A DNA stretch of 64,000 nt, from positions 1 through 64,000 of the forward strand of contig NZ_JAIXIG010000022.1 in NCBI RefSeq assembly GCF_020297365.1, written 5' to 3'. Positions 1-8,635 of the stretch are shown piece by piece. Origin of the DNA: Curtobacterium oceanosedimentum. Lineage in GTDB: Bacteria > Actinomycetota > Actinomycetes > Actinomycetales > Microbacteriaceae. The position numbers were made by a program, and so were the translations under genes. Below the pieces are notes generated by a model that was given only the letters and a program-made list of their open reading frames with translations, had not been told where the DNA came from and searched no databases. Every line of letters starts with the position of its first letter. Position 1 is the first letter of the stretch.

Positions 1-2766
1 CAGCCCGGACAGTCGGCCCCACAGGGCCAGCCCGGCCCGCAGGACCAGCCGTTCCAGCAGGGACAGCAGGCCTGGCAGCACCAGGGGTGGCAGCAGGGTC
101 AGCCCGTCCCGCAGGGCCAGCAGCAGGGGTGGCAGCAGCCGGGAGGCCCGCAGCAGCCGTCCGGACCGTTCGCGCCCGCCCCGCAGCAGCCCGGTGCGTT
201 CGGTCGCGCCCTGCAGGCCGTCACCGGTCGCGACTGGCTCGCCGCGGTGCTCGCCGCCGTCGGCGGCTGGGTCGCCGCCTACGTCGTCGCGGGGCTCTCG
301 CTCCTGCTCACGGTGGCGCTCCTGGCGTCCGGCGGGAGCGGTTCCTCCACCCCGTCCACCGGTCCCGGCTCCGCTCCGGACCTGGGCGGCACGACGCCCG
401 ACATCGAGTCGCTGCTGTCCGGCGTGAGCGTCCTGCTCGGCGCCCCGGCCCAGCTGGTCGCCCTCGCCGACCTCGGCCGACTCCACCTGTCCGGCTCGAT
501 CGGCCTGCTCGGGTCCGGGTCCGGCGCGCTCGCGGTCGTCCCGGCGCTCGTCCTGACCGCGCAGGTCGTACTCGCCGTCGTGCTCACCCGACGCATCCGC
601 ACCCGTGCCCTGGGCCGACCGCAGGTGCTCCTCACCGCCGTGGTCAGCGGCCTCGTCACCACCGTCCTGACGAACGGTGCGGCCGGCCTGTTCGCCATCC
701 GGTTCCCCTCGGTCGCCGGTGCGGCGATCGAGCCGGTGCACGCGGTCGGTGTCGGCAGCGTGCTCGGTGCGTTCGTCATCGGCGCCCTGGCCGCTGCGCT
801 CGCCCGCCCGTCGGCGCTCGTCGGCGGCAACCTGCTGGCCGCACGGCTGCTCGGCACGCTCCGGATCGCCGCGTCGCAGCTCACGCTCGTGGTCGTCCCG
901 GTCGCGCTGGTCGTCGTCGTCGCCGCACTGGTCGCCCAGCCCGAGTACGGGGCGGCCCTGCCGCTCCTGCTCGGCAACGTCGCGGTCGCCCTCACCGCGC
1001 TCGGCTTCCTCGGCGGTGTCGGGACGTCCGGCCTCGGCTCGGTCTCGGACACCGCCTCGGTGTTCGGCGGTGCTGGCGGCTGGACGTGGCTGGTCGTGCT
1101 GCTCGTCGTCGTGACCTCGGTCGCGGCCGGCCTCGCCCTCGCCGTCCGCCGCAACGACCGTGTCCGGACCACGCTCGACTGGGTCGTCACGCCCCTGGTG
1201 TGGTTCGCGTTCGGACTGCTGCTGTTCGTGCTCGGCACGGGCATCGTGTCCTACCGGGTCGACGGGGTCAGCTCGACGGCCGGCGCCGGGTCGGTCGGCG
1301 TCGCGCCGTGGACGCCCCTGGTGTTCGCGGTGTGGGGCGGCGCGATCGAGGTCGTCGCACGCTTCCTCGCCCCGGTGCTGCTCCCCCGGCTCGGCGGCGC
1401 CGTGGTGCTGCGGACGTCGCGGCTGGTGGGTGCCGACCCGCGCCCGGTCGCACCGACGGTGTCCCCCGGCGCTCCCGGGACGTTCCCGGGCGCTCCGGCG
1501 ACGGCGTCCCCGGCTGCAGCGGCGGCGGGCCAGGCGCCGGCGTTCCCGGCCGGCTCCGCCCCTGCCGCACCGACCGGCCCGTCCGGGCCGACCGCGCAGG
1601 TCCCGCCGACGGACGGCCACTGGACGGGCACGCCGGGCGCAGCCGCGCAGCAGCCGAGCGCGCAGCCGGGGACCGGGCTACCCGGCAGCACGCAGCCCGG
1701 GTACGGCGCGCAGTCCGGCGCCGCACAGCCGGGGTACCCGCAGCCCCTGTACCTCGCACAGCCGGCGCAGCCCTTCATCGGCGGCGGCGCTCCCGCCCCG
1801 GCACCGATGTCCCCGAAGGCGAAGCGGATCCTGGTGCGGTCGCTCATCGCCGGTGGCGCCGTGGTCGTCGTCGTCATCGCCGGTGCCGTCACGACGAGCG
1901 TCCTCCGCGCGAACGTGTGGGGTCCGGCCCCGACCGTCAAGTCCTACGTCCAGGCGATCGCCAGCGGTGACGCCGACACCGCCGCCGACCTGAGCGAGGT
2001 CCCCTCCGACGCGGCGATGCTCGACTCCACCGTGCTGGAGAGCGCGGAGGACCGCCCTTCGGACATCCGCGTCGGTCGCGTCCAGCGGTCCGGTGACAAC
2101 GCCATCGCCACGCTGAGCTACACCCAGGACGGCGAGAACCGCTCCGGTCAGGTGACACTCCGCCGGACCGGTACCGCGTTCCTGGTCAAGGACGAGTGGC
2201 GGGTCACGCAGCCGCTCGCGCAGACCGTGACGCTGACCGCCACCGACGTGCTCGAGGGCGCGCCGGTGACCATCGGCGGCAAGGAGATCGGCGAGATCAC
2301 GGACGGCAAGTTCACCTCGCTCGCCTACCCGGGCACGTACGAGATCACGGTCGGCGGGACGGAGTACTTCACCGGGGGCACGCAGGAGCTCGCCGTCGGT
2401 GCGGCAACCTCGGGCTACGTCGACTTCTCGCCGAAGGCCACGAAGGCGCTGCAGCAGGACGCCGAGCAGTACGTCGACGACCTGCTCGAGGAGTGCGCGG
2501 CGCAGACCGACATCAGCGCGCTGAGCGACTGCCCCTGGTACGGCCCGTACGACGCCGAGGGCTCGGTGCGGTACGACGTCACGACGAAGCCCGAGCTCGA
2601 GGTCGAGGCCACGGGTTCCGGCACCGTCCTGGTGACGAGCACCCGTGACGGCGCGGTCGCGTACGACTACACCTCGTACACGGGCGACAGGAAGCGCGGC
2701 GAGGACACGTTCGTGGTGAACGAGTACCTGAAGGTCGAGGACGGGAAGCTCGTCCCCGGCTACTGA
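1..2766 (+). CDS. PQ-rich multi-pass membrane protein with extracytoplasmic C-terminal domain (5' end cut)
   Basis: The reading frame is already open at base 1, so the true start lies left of the window; 921 residues are visible. The first 70 residues are a low-complexity Gln/Pro/Gly/Trp stretch. About eight to nine hydrophobic segments follow (residues 80-460), then a second Pro/Ala/Gln-rich linker (470-600) and a basic stop-transfer-like segment. One more membrane helix lies near 612-635. The last 280 residues look like an exported soluble region with alternating beta-strand patterns, resembling the membrane-anchored TcaA/YvbJ-like layout. No catalytic motif is visible. A role in envelope homeostasis is only an inference. 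A strong hairpin follows the stop codon. Confidence 0.85.
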   Translation, partial: QPGQSAPQGQPGPQDQPFQQGQQAWQHQGWQQGQPVPQGQQQGWQQPGGPQQPSGPFAPAPQQPGAFGRALQAVTGRDWLAAVLAAVGGWVAAYVVAGLSLLLTVALLASGGSGSSTPSTGPGSAPDLGGTTPDIESLLSGVSVLLGAPAQLVALADLGRLHLSGSIGLLGSGSGALAVVPALVLTAQVVLAVVLTRRIRTRALGRPQVLLTAVVSGLVTTVLTNGAAGLFAIRFPSVAGAAIEPVHAVGVGSVLGAFVIGALAAALARPSALVGGNLLAARLLGTLRIAASQLTLVVVPVALVVVVAALVAQPEYGAALPLLLGNVAVALTALGFLGGVGTSGLGSVSDTASVFGGAGGWTWLVVLLVVVTSVAAGLALAVRRNDRVRTTLDWVVTPLVWFAFGLLLFVLGTGIVSYRVDGVSSTAGAGSVGVAPWTPLVFAVWGGAIEVVARFLAPVLLPRLGGAVVLRTSRLVGADPRPVAPTVSPGAPGTFPGAPATASPAAAAAGQAPAFPAGSAPAAPTGPSGPTAQVPPTDGHWTGTPGAAAQQPSAQPGTGLPGSTQPGYGAQSGAAQPGYPQPLYLAQPAQPFIGGGAPAPAPMSPKAKRILVRSLIAGGAVVVVVIAGAVTTSVLRANVWGPAPTVKSYVQAIASGDADTAADLSEVPSDAAMLDSTVLESAEDRPSDIRVGRVQRSGDNAIATLSYTQDGENRSGQVTLRRTGTAFLVKDEWRVTQPLAQTVTLTATDVLEGAPVTIGGKEIGEITDGKFTSLAYPGTYEITVGGTEYFTGGTQELAVGAATSGYVDFSPKATKALQQDAEQYVDDLLEECAAQTDISALSDCPWYGPYDAEGSVRYDVTTKPELEVEATGSGTVLVTSTRDGAVAYDYTSYTGDRKRGEDTFVVNEYLKVEDGKLVPGY

Positions 2767-2781
2767 GCGTCCGCGCAGCAC

Positions 2782-2814
2782 GACGGCCGATCCGGGATCC
2801 CCGGGTCGGCCGTC
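2782..2814 (+). terminator. Hairpin terminator after the PQ-rich membrane protein
   Basis: GACGGCCGA (2782-2790) pairs with TCGGCCGTC (2806-2814), and the loop itself can pair CCGGG with CCCGG. There is no U-tract, which is usual in high-G+C actinobacteria. It separates the upstream gene from the promoter of the CorA-like gene. Confidence 0.7.
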
Positions 2815-2818
2815 TCAC

Positions 2819-2824
2819 TAGGCT
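2819..2824 (+). promoter_or_regulatory. -10 box TAGGCT, leaderless start of CorA-like gene
   Basis: TAGGCT ends exactly 6 nt before the ATG at 2831, so transcription should start at or next to the A of the start codon. No Shine-Dalgarno sequence is present between them. Confidence 0.55.
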
Positions 2825-2830
2825 GACGCC

Positions 2831-3802
2831 ATGGTCAGGACACGGGCGTGGTGCGACGGGGACGCGGTCGAACAGGACTTCCCCGTCGACCGGGTCTCCG
2901 ACCTCGTCGGACAGCACGGCACCTTCGTCTGGCTCGACTACACGGACCCCACAGCAGCCGACCTCGAGCAGGTCGAGGAGGAGCTCGGCATCCACGCCCT
3001 CGCCGTCGAGGACGCCGTGGAGCACGGCCAGCGACCGAAGCTCGACCGGTACCGGGACAGTCTGTTCCTGGTGGTCTACGACGTCGGCGGGACCGACGAC
3101 TCCGGCGACCTCGTCACACACGAGGTGAAGGCGTTCGTCACCCGGCACGCGCTCGTGACCATCCACGGCGCCGACGTCGACACGACGGCGATGGAACGCC
3201 GGCTGACGGCGAACGCCGACCTCGCCGAGCACGGCGTGCCCTGGTTGGTCTGGGCGCTGCTCGACGCCGTGGTCGACCACGCCACCGACACCGTCGAGGA
3301 CCTGGAGCGGCAGATCGACGCGCTCGAGGACGACCTGTTCGAACCCGGCGACCCCCGGGAGCACCAGATCCAGCGGCGCTCGTTCCGACTGCGGAAGAGC
3401 CTGGGCCTGCTCCGGCGCCTGGTCGTCCCGACACGGGACAGCGTCGCGTCGCTGTTGCACGGCGACGCGGAGACGATCGCCGACGGGGTCCGCCCGTACT
3501 TCCGCGACGTCGAGGACCACCTGGTGTCGATCGCCGACTCGGTCGAGCAGCTCCGCGACGCCGTGTCCAGCGTGCTCGACACCACGCTGAACCTGGCGTC
3601 GAACCGGCAGAACACCGTGATGAAGAAGGTGACGAGCTGGGCGGCGATCATCGCCATCCCGACCGGGGTGACGAGCTTCTTCGGGCAGAACGTGAAGTTC
3701 CCGGGCGAGGGCGCCTGGAGCGGACTCGGTGCCTCGCTCGCCATCATCATCGCGTCGTCGCTCGTGCTCTACCGCGTGTTCAAGACCCGCGACTGGCTCT
3801 GA
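2831..3802 (+). CDS. CorA-family divalent cation transporter-like protein
   Basis: This 323-residue protein has the CorA layout. A large acidic, helix-rich cytoplasmic domain (1-260) includes a long charged coiled-coil-like section, and two C-terminal membrane helices (about 265-285 and 295-315) end in a short basic tail. Family members carry Mg2+, Co2+ or Ni2+ across the inner membrane as pentamers, with a GMN motif after the first helix forming the selectivity filter. Here that position reads FFGQNV (about 282-287), so Met is replaced by Gln. The substrate is therefore not certain to be Mg2+. The start is supported by the -10 box 6 nt upstream and no alternative. It is monocistronic and convergent with the permease at 3866-5017. 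Confidence 0.88.
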   Translation: MVRTRAWCDGDAVEQDFPVDRVSDLVGQHGTFVWLDYTDPTAADLEQVEEELGIHALAVEDAVEHGQRPKLDRYRDSLFLVVYDVGGTDDSGDLVTHEVKAFVTRHALVTIHGADVDTTAMERRLTANADLAEHGVPWLVWALLDAVVDHATDTVEDLERQIDALEDDLFEPGDPREHQIQRRSFRLRKSLGLLRRLVVPTRDSVASLLHGDAETIADGVRPYFRDVEDHLVSIADSVEQLRDAVSSVLDTTLNLASNRQNTVMKKVTSWAAIIAIPTGVTSFFGQNVKFPGEGAWSGLGASLAIIIASSLVLYRVFKTRDWL

Positions 3803-3855
3803 GGCGCAGCCTCCACGAGCACGCCGGCGCAGCCTCCACGAGCACGCCGGCGCAG
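3803..3855. repeat. 23-bp tandem direct repeat, 2.3 copies
   Basis: A 23-bp unit beginning GGCGCAGCCTCCACGAGC occurs at 3803-3825 and again, identical, at 3826-3848. The first 7 bases of a third copy follow (3849-3855). It fills the whole gap between two convergent stop codons (3802 and 3866). Confidence 0.9.
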
Positions 3856-3865
3856 TTCGCCCGCG

Positions 3866-5017
3866 TCAGAGCTGCAGGGCCAACACGCCGGCGACCACGG
3901 TCAGCGGTGCGACGACGCACCCGAGCGCGATGTACCGCCCCCACGACAGGTGCACCCCCTCGGCTGACAGCCGGGCGTGCCACAGCAGGGTCGCGAGCGA
4001 CGCCCACGGCGTGATGAGGCAGCCGGCGTTCACCCCGATCAGCAGGGCCGCGTACCGCACGGCCTCGTGCCCGGCGGCCGGCTCGAGCACCAGGTAGGCG
4101 GGCAGGTTGTCGATCACGTTGGCGGCGACGGCCCCGGCCCCGCCGAGCAGCAGGAGCGGACCGGTGCCCGTGCCGCCCTCGAGCGCCTGCACGACCGGGT
4201 CGGTCAGCCCGGTGCTGTGCAGCGTCTCGACCACGACGAAGAGACCGGCGGCGAACAGCAGCGTCGACCACGGCACCCGCGACGGACGGAACTCGGACGG
4301 GGACCGCACCGCCGCGACCACGACGAGCACGAGGGCCGCCGCGACCGCCGCGATCCACACGGTCACGCCGGCGGTGAGCGCCACGACGAGCGCCACGAGC
4401 ACGGCCGACGCCGCCCAGAACGACACCGGGTCGGCCGGGCGCCGCACCGACACGGGCGTGTACCGGCCGAACAGCTGCCGACGGAAGAGGACGAGCAGGA
4501 CGGCACACGGCACGACCACCCCGGCGACGGCGGGCCAGGCCATCAGCCCGGCGAACGGCAGCGGTCCGCCCAGTCCCATCCGGTCGACGGCGAGCAGGTT
4601 GGTGAGGTTCGAGACCGGCAGCAGCAGCGATGCCGTGTTCGCGAGCCAGACGGTGGTGAGCGCGAACGGCATCGGCGGCAGACCCACCCGGCGCGCGAGC
4701 GAGATGACGATGGGGGTGAGGAGCACGGCGGTGGTGTCGATCGACAGGAAGACGGTGCAGAGGACCGCGAGCACGACGACCGCGCCCCAGAGCCCGATCG
4801 TGCGACCCCCGCCGACCCGCGCGGCGACGTCGGCCAGACGGTCGAACACGCCGGCGTCCGCCGCCAGTTCGGCGACGACGGTCAGCCCGAGCACGAAGCC
4901 GAGGACGGGCAGCACCCGCCCCGCCAGAGCGCCGAGGTCGTCGAGGGGCAGGAGTCCGAACACGACGCACACCGCGCCCACGACGAGCAGGGCTGCTCCG
5001 ATGACCGCCTGACGCAC
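3866..5017 (-). CDS. ArsB/NhaD-superfamily (SLC13-like) membrane permease
   Basis: The protein has 383 residues with about ten hydrophobic helices. Polar breaks in mid-membrane (SIDTTAVLLTP, PVSNLTNLLA, NVIDNLPAYL) are typical of the ion-transporter superfamily that includes ArsB arsenite pumps, NhaD Na+/H+ antiporters and SLC13 carriers. The repeated N-L/D-N-L-P type motifs in the two halves suggest an inverted-repeat transporter fold. The GTG start at 5017 is chosen because GGAGGAGGAGGA precedes it at good spacing. No arsR or arsC lies nearby, so arsenic transport is not supported by context; the substrate is unknown. Confidence 0.82.
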   Translation of the reverse strand: MRQAVIGAALLVVGAVCVVFGLLPLDDLGALAGRVLPVLGFVLGLTVVAELAADAGVFDRLADVAARVGGGRTIGLWGAVVVLAVLCTVFLSIDTTAVLLTPIVISLARRVGLPPMPFALTTVWLANTASLLLPVSNLTNLLAVDRMGLGGPLPFAGLMAWPAVAGVVVPCAVLLVLFRRQLFGRYTPVSVRRPADPVSFWAASAVLVALVVALTAGVTVWIAAVAAALVLVVVAAVRSPSEFRPSRVPWSTLLFAAGLFVVVETLHSTGLTDPVVQALEGGTGTGPLLLLGGAGAVAANVIDNLPAYLVLEPAAGHEAVRYAALLIGVNAGCLITPWASLATLLWHARLSAEGVHLSWGRYIALGCVVAPLTVVAGVLALQL

Positions 5018-5062
5018 GCGTCCTCCTCCTCCGGTCGCCGGCCCAGGGTGACCGGCGGCGCT

Positions 5063-5084
5063 CCAATGTATTGGCCGGTAGCGT
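5063..5084. promoter_or_regulatory. Divergent promoter region between permease and 62-aa membrane protein
   Basis: CCAATGTATTGG (5063-5074) is a short inverted repeat; read on the minus strand it contains TACATT, a possible -10 box for the permease. On the plus strand TAGCGT (5079-5084) is a possible -10 box for the small gene, leaving a leader of about 20 nt with a good ribosome-binding site. Confidence 0.4.
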
Positions 5085-5110
5085 GGTCGGCACGACGACA
5101 GGAGGCCTCT

Positions 5111-5299
5111 GTGCGCAAGTTCATGTTCAACGGTGCCGTGTGGAGTTCGCTCATCAGCGGCTACAGCGTGCTGCAGACCACGCGGCAGGGCCCGCGTGAC
5201 TGGCGGCTCGCACTGACGTGGATCGCGTGGCTCGCCACGACGATCGTCGCGATCGGCACGGTCGTCGAGGACGACCGCGCCGTCAAGGCGCGCCAGTAG
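5111..5299 (+). CDS. Small hypothetical membrane protein (62 aa)
   Basis: The GTG start at 5111 follows AGGAGG with 6 nt spacing, which makes this short frame convincing. The product has a basic, aromatic N-terminus (residues 1-30) with a QTTRQGPRDWRLAL stretch, one membrane helix (about 33-52: LTWIAWLATTIVAIGTVV) and a short charged tail ending VKARQ. I do not recognise a family. Its context gives no function: it is divergent from the ion permease and ends at a large palindromic terminator shared with the MscS gene. Confidence 0.72.
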   Translation: MRKFMFNGAVWSSLISGYSVLQTTRQGPRDWRLALTWIAWLATTIVAIGTVVEDDRAVKARQ

Positions 5300-5335
5300 G
5301 CCGGAGCGCGGCAGGGGCCGCAGTCGCGACCCCCT

Positions 5336-5383
5336 GACGGACGGGAGGCCCGGTGCCAGCTGGCACCGGGCCTCCCGTCCGTC
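5336..5383. terminator. Perfect 48-bp palindrome, bidirectional terminator, GGGAGGC family
   Basis: The segment is a perfect inverted repeat about 5359/5360: the 24-base left arm (starting GACGGACGGGAGGCCCGG) is exactly complementary to the right arm, with CAGCTG at the centre. It lies between two convergent genes. The same GGGAGGC/GCCTCCC arms recur in other gene-end palindromes of this window. Confidence 0.85.
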
Positions 5384-5403
5384 GCACGTGCGGTCCAGGG
5401 CGG

Positions 5404-6570
5404 TCAGCGCTCCGACTCGGGGATGCCGGACGTCTGGATCGGGCCCGTGAAGAGCGCGCCGCGCTCGTCGGCGTCGCCGAAGAGCTGCGAGTCCCCCTCC
5501 GCCGCACGGCCGCGGCGGCGCAGCGCGGGCGCGCCGGGCTCGGTGAGCTGCACGCGCTGCACCGGCAGGGCGTCGGGGTGGGTCCGCTGGATCCACTCGA
5601 CCATCTCCTCGCGCACGTAGCAGCGCAGGTCGAACAGGCCACCGGCGTCCGGGGCCGTCACCAGGATGCGCACCCGTACCGTCCCGCCGACCGCGTCGGT
5701 GACCTGCAGGACCTTGACCCGGCCGTCCCAGATCGTCGAGGTCGCGAGGATCCGGTCCAGCTCGGCACGCATGTCGGCCGGGCTCACCCGCCAGTCCAGG
5801 TCGAACTCGACGGCGCCGAGCAGTTCGCTGCCGGTGCGCGTCCAGTTCTCGAACGGCGTCGACGTGAAGTAGGTGGACGGGAGCACGAAGCGGCGGTCGT
5901 CCCACAGGTGCACGACGACGTAGGTCAGGGTGATCTCCTCGATCCGGCCCCACTGCTGCTCCACGACGACCACGTCGTCCACCCGGATCGAGCCCGAGAA
6001 CGCGAGCTGCATGCCGGCGAACACGTTGCCGAGCGTCGACTGCGCGGCGAGACCCGCGACCACCGAGATGAGCCCGGCGCTCGCCAGGACGCTCGCACCA
6101 GCCGCCTCGACGCCGTCGAAGGTCAGCAGGATCGCACCGACGGCGATGATGACGAGCACGGCGATCGTGAGCCGCCGGATGATGAGCACCTGGGTGCGGA
6201 TCCGCCGTGCCTGCCGGTTGTCCGGGACGTCGATGCGGAAGCGGTGCAGCCCGAGGTCCTCCAGGAAGATCGCCACCTGGCAGGCGAGCCAGCAGCCGAC
6301 GGCGATCGTCACGATGAGGAAGCCGTGCACGACCTCGTCCCGCCAGGGGTACGCGTCCGGGTCGCGCGGGATGCTCGAGGTGAACGCGATCCACAGCAGC
6401 ACCACCAGGAGCGTGGTGCGGAAGGGGTGCTTCGTCCGGCGCGAGAGCACACCGGCCCACCGTTCCCGGCGGGCGATGGTCCGCAGCACCAGGTGCAGGA
6501 CGAGGGCGGCGAGGGCGGTGACGAGCAGGGCGAACCCGATCGCGACGAGGAGTCGGAGGAGGATGTCCAT
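5404..6570 (-). CDS. Mechanosensitive ion channel, MscS family
   Basis: The protein has 388 residues. About four N-terminal hydrophobic segments (helices near 5-30, 65-85, 100-120 and 145-170) precede the pore-like helix, rich in Ala and Gly ([20 protein letters not shown]), followed by [16 protein letters not shown]. That GNV/ISGMQ-type sequence is the hallmark of MscS pore and beta-domain junctions. The soluble beta domain ([21 protein letters not shown]) and alpha/beta vestibule follow. MscS channels open on hypo-osmotic shock and release solutes. The chosen ATG has GGAGGG directly against it, too close for a normal ribosome-binding site, so the exact start is less certain than the gene. 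Confidence 0.87.
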   Translation of the reverse strand: MDILLRLLVAIGFALLVTALAALVLHLVLRTIARRERWAGVLSRRTKHPFRTTLLVVLLWIAFTSSIPRDPDAYPWRDEVVHGFLIVTIAVGCWLACQVAIFLEDLGLHRFRIDVPDNRQARRIRTQVLIIRRLTIAVLVIIAVGAILLTFDGVEAAGASVLASAGLISVVAGLAAQSTLGNVFAGMQLAFSGSIRVDDVVVVEQQWGRIEEITLTYVVVHLWDDRRFVLPSTYFTSTPFENWTRTGSELLGAVEFDLDWRVSPADMRAELDRILATSTIWDGRVKVLQVTDAVGGTVRVRILVTAPDAGGLFDLRCYVREEMVEWIQRTHPDALPVQRVQLTEPGAPALRRRGRAAEGDSQLFGDADERGALFTGPIQTSGIPESER

Positions 6571-6699
6571 CCCTCCATGCAAGCAACGGACGTCGGCCGC
6601 CGTCCAGGAACCTGCCCGAGCGCCGTCCCTGTCGGGTCGCTCAGGCGTCCGGAGCCGACCGGACCGGGGCCGGTGTACGAGCCGGGCCCCGTGCGCATG

Positions 6700-6705
6700 T
6701 AGGTT
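6700..6705 (+). promoter_or_regulatory. -10 box TAGGTT, leaderless start of permease
   Basis: TAGGTT ends 7 nt before the ATG at 6713, placing the predicted transcript start at the start codon. No ribosome-binding site is visible. Confidence 0.5.
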
Positions 6706-6712
6706 GTCGCGC

Positions 6713-8248
6713 ATGACAGCGCAGAACGACACGGGCGCGAGCCGCGCACCGGCCAACGACTTCTCGCACGAGCAAGAGGGCTACCAGCACGGCCTGAAGC
6801 CCCGGCAACTGCAGATGATCGCGATCGGTGGGGCCATCGGCACCGGACTCTTCCTCGGCGCGGGCGGACGCCTGCACACCGCGGGTCCGGCGCTCGCGCT
6901 GACCTACCTGGTCGCCGGGATCTTCGCCTTCTTCATCCTGCGGGCCCTGGGCGAGCTGGTGTTGCACCGCCCGTCCTCGGGCTCGTTCATCTCGTACGCC
7001 CGCGAGTTCTACGGCGAGAAGTTCGCCTACGCCGCCGGGTGGATGTACTTCCTGAACTGGGCGATGACGTCGATCGTGGACACCACCGCCGTCGCCATCT
7101 ACCTGCAGTACTGGTCGGCCTTCACGGCTGCGCCGCAGTGGTTGCTGGCCCTGGTGGCGCTGCTGGTCGTCCTCGCCGCGAACATGGTGGCGGTCAAGGT
7201 GTTCGGCGAGCTCGAGTTCTGGTTCGCGCTCATCAAGGTCGCCGCGCTCGTGGCGTTCCTGGTCGTCGCGATCGTCTGGCTGGTCTTCGCGTTCCCGGTC
7301 GAGGCCGGCGGCGAAGCGGTCCGCACGGGCTTCATGATCTGGGGTGACAACGGCGGACTGTTCCCGAACGGGCTGCTGCCGGCGGTCATCGTGATCCAGG
7401 GCGTCGTCTTCGCCTACGCGGCCATCGAGCTCGTCGGCACCGCGTCGGGCGAGACGCAGAACGCCGAGAAGGTCATCCCCCGCGCGATCAACTCCGTCGT
7501 CTTCCGCATCGCGGTCTTCTACGTCGGTTCGATCGTCCTGCTCTCCCTGCTGCTGCCGTACACGGCCTACAAGGAGGGCGAGAGCCCCTTCGTGACGTTC
7601 TTCTCGTCGCTCGGCAACCCGCAGGTCGGGTCGATCGTCGGCGGGATCATGAACTTCGTCGTCCTCACCGCCGCGCTGTCCTCGCTGAACGCCGGCCTCT
7701 ACTCGACCGGTCGGGCGCTCCACTCGATGGGCATGAACGGGTCGGCACCGAAGTGGACCACGAAGATGTCGAAGGGCGGTGTGCCGTACGCCGGCATCCT
7801 GCTCACCGCGGCGTTCACCGTCGCCGGCGTCGTGCTGAACTACTTCGTCCCGAAGCAGGCGTTCGAGATCGCGCTGAACATCGCGAGCCTCGGCATCATC
7901 ACCGCGTGGGGCACGATCATCCTCTGCCAGATGCGCCTGCGGCAGTGGGCCAAGCAGGGACTCGCCAAGGAGCCCTCGTTCAAGCTGCCCGGTGCCCCGG
8001 TGACCTCGTGGCTCACCCTGGCGTTCCTGGCGTCGGTCATCGTCCTGATGGCGATCGACTACCCCATCGGGACGTACACGATCGCGTCGCTCGTGATCGT
8101 GATCCCGCTGCTCGTGGTCGGCTGGTTCCTGCAGCGCGACCGGATCCTGCGCATCGCCGCACTGCGCGAGGGCGTCACCGGGCCGTTCCCGATCGGCGTC
8201 CGCAACCCGGCCGCCCCGGTCCGCCGCGACGGCGACGACGGGGTCTGA
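6713..8248 (+). CDS. ansP: Amino-acid permease, L-asparagine permease (AnsP) type
   Basis: A 511-residue APC-superfamily transporter with twelve predicted helices. The N-terminal [20 protein letters not shown] and the following [14 protein letters not shown] are the conserved first-helix region of the amino-acid-permease family. [16 protein letters not shown] and [11 protein letters not shown] match the actinobacterial AnsP subgroup from memory of mycobacterial AnsP sequences. Function: proton-coupled uptake of L-asparagine or a related neutral amino acid across the cytoplasmic membrane. The exact substrate cannot be proven here; CycA-like (D-serine/D-alanine/glycine) permeases are the main alternative. 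It is transcribed alone, divergent from the mechanosensitive channel. Confidence 0.85.
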   Translation: MTAQNDTGASRAPANDFSHEQEGYQHGLKPRQLQMIAIGGAIGTGLFLGAGGRLHTAGPALALTYLVAGIFAFFILRALGELVLHRPSSGSFISYAREFYGEKFAYAAGWMYFLNWAMTSIVDTTAVAIYLQYWSAFTAAPQWLLALVALLVVLAANMVAVKVFGELEFWFALIKVAALVAFLVVAIVWLVFAFPVEAGGEAVRTGFMIWGDNGGLFPNGLLPAVIVIQGVVFAYAAIELVGTASGETQNAEKVIPRAINSVVFRIAVFYVGSIVLLSLLLPYTAYKEGESPFVTFFSSLGNPQVGSIVGGIMNFVVLTAALSSLNAGLYSTGRALHSMGMNGSAPKWTTKMSKGGVPYAGILLTAAFTVAGVVLNYFVPKQAFEIALNIASLGIITAWGTIILCQMRLRQWAKQGLAKEPSFKLPGAPVTSWLTLAFLASVIVLMAIDYPIGTYTIASLVIVIPLLVVGWFLQRDRILRIAALREGVTGPFPIGVRNPAAPVRRDGDDGV

Positions 8249-8294
8249 CCCGAGGATTGTCCCCGGAACGCGAGCCCTGCGGCCGCGCGATGTC

Positions 8295-8339
8295 AGGAGT
8301 CCGGCACCCGTCGCTACGATCGGCGGGTGCCGGACTCCT
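8295..8339 (+). promoter_or_regulatory. 16-bp hairpin enclosing the -10 box and start codon of the 8327 gene
   Basis: AGGAGTCCGGCACCCG (8295-8310) is perfectly complementary to 8324-8339, with a 13-base loop (8311-8323). The loop holds TACGAT (8315-8320), a -10 box ending 6 nt before the GTG start at 8327. The start codon itself lies in the right arm. In RNA reading through from ansP the start would be buried; in RNA begun at 8327 it would be free. Confidence 0.6.
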
Positions 8340-8629
8340 CTGTCTCCCCCACGCTCGACCTGCAGCTCAGCTGGCGAGGCGCCTACGGTCGTCTCCGGGC
8401 GTTCCCCGGTCGCCTCGAGGCGGAGACCGACTACCAGCGTCCGGCGCGCACCGCGGTGCCGATGGACGAGGTGCAGGCCTGGCGGCTGGGGCCGTGCGAC
8501 GAGGACGCGGTGTGCGTCGAGTTCGTCACCCCGCAGGAGACCTACCGGGTCCTGCTCGACACGCCCGACGAATGCGTCGCCGAGCTGGCGGTCCGGAAGG
8601 TGCTCGGACCGCCGCAGCAGGAGGGCTGA
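8327..8629 (+). CDS. Hypothetical protein (100 aa)
   Basis: A short soluble protein with no signal peptide or membrane helix. The GTG start is set by the TACGAT box 6 nt upstream; there is no Shine-Dalgarno sequence. The sequence alternates short beta-like strands (LQLSWRGAYGRLRAF, VCVEFVTPQETYRVLLDTP), ending in a helix with a Gly-Pro-Pro-Gln tail. I do not recognise a family. It converges on the PepSY lipoprotein gene with only 6 nt between the stop codons. Codon use is like its neighbours, which supports a real gene. Confidence 0.65.
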   Translation: MPDSSVSPTLDLQLSWRGAYGRLRAFPGRLEAETDYQRPARTAVPMDEVQAWRLGPCDEDAVCVEFVTPQETYRVLLDTPDECVAELAVRKVLGPPQQEG

Positions 8630-8635
8630 GCGGAG

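Noticed and set aside
279-1244. Long minus-strand open frame opposite the first gene
   Set aside because: It mirrors the codon bias of the plus-strand gene (C/G in third positions leaves the antisense frame open) and encodes an unfolded Arg/Ser/Thr/Pro-rich sequence with no ribosome-binding site.
5336-5383. Perfect palindrome as the end of an insertion sequence
   Set aside because: No transposase gene or target-site duplication is visible here or at the other copies in the window.
5018-6586. Upstream extension of the minus-strand ion permease frame through the MscS gene
   Set aside because: The extension overlaps the MscS gene on the same strand in another frame and has Arg/Pro/Gly-rich low-quality sequence; the GTG at 5017 has a strong ribosome-binding site.
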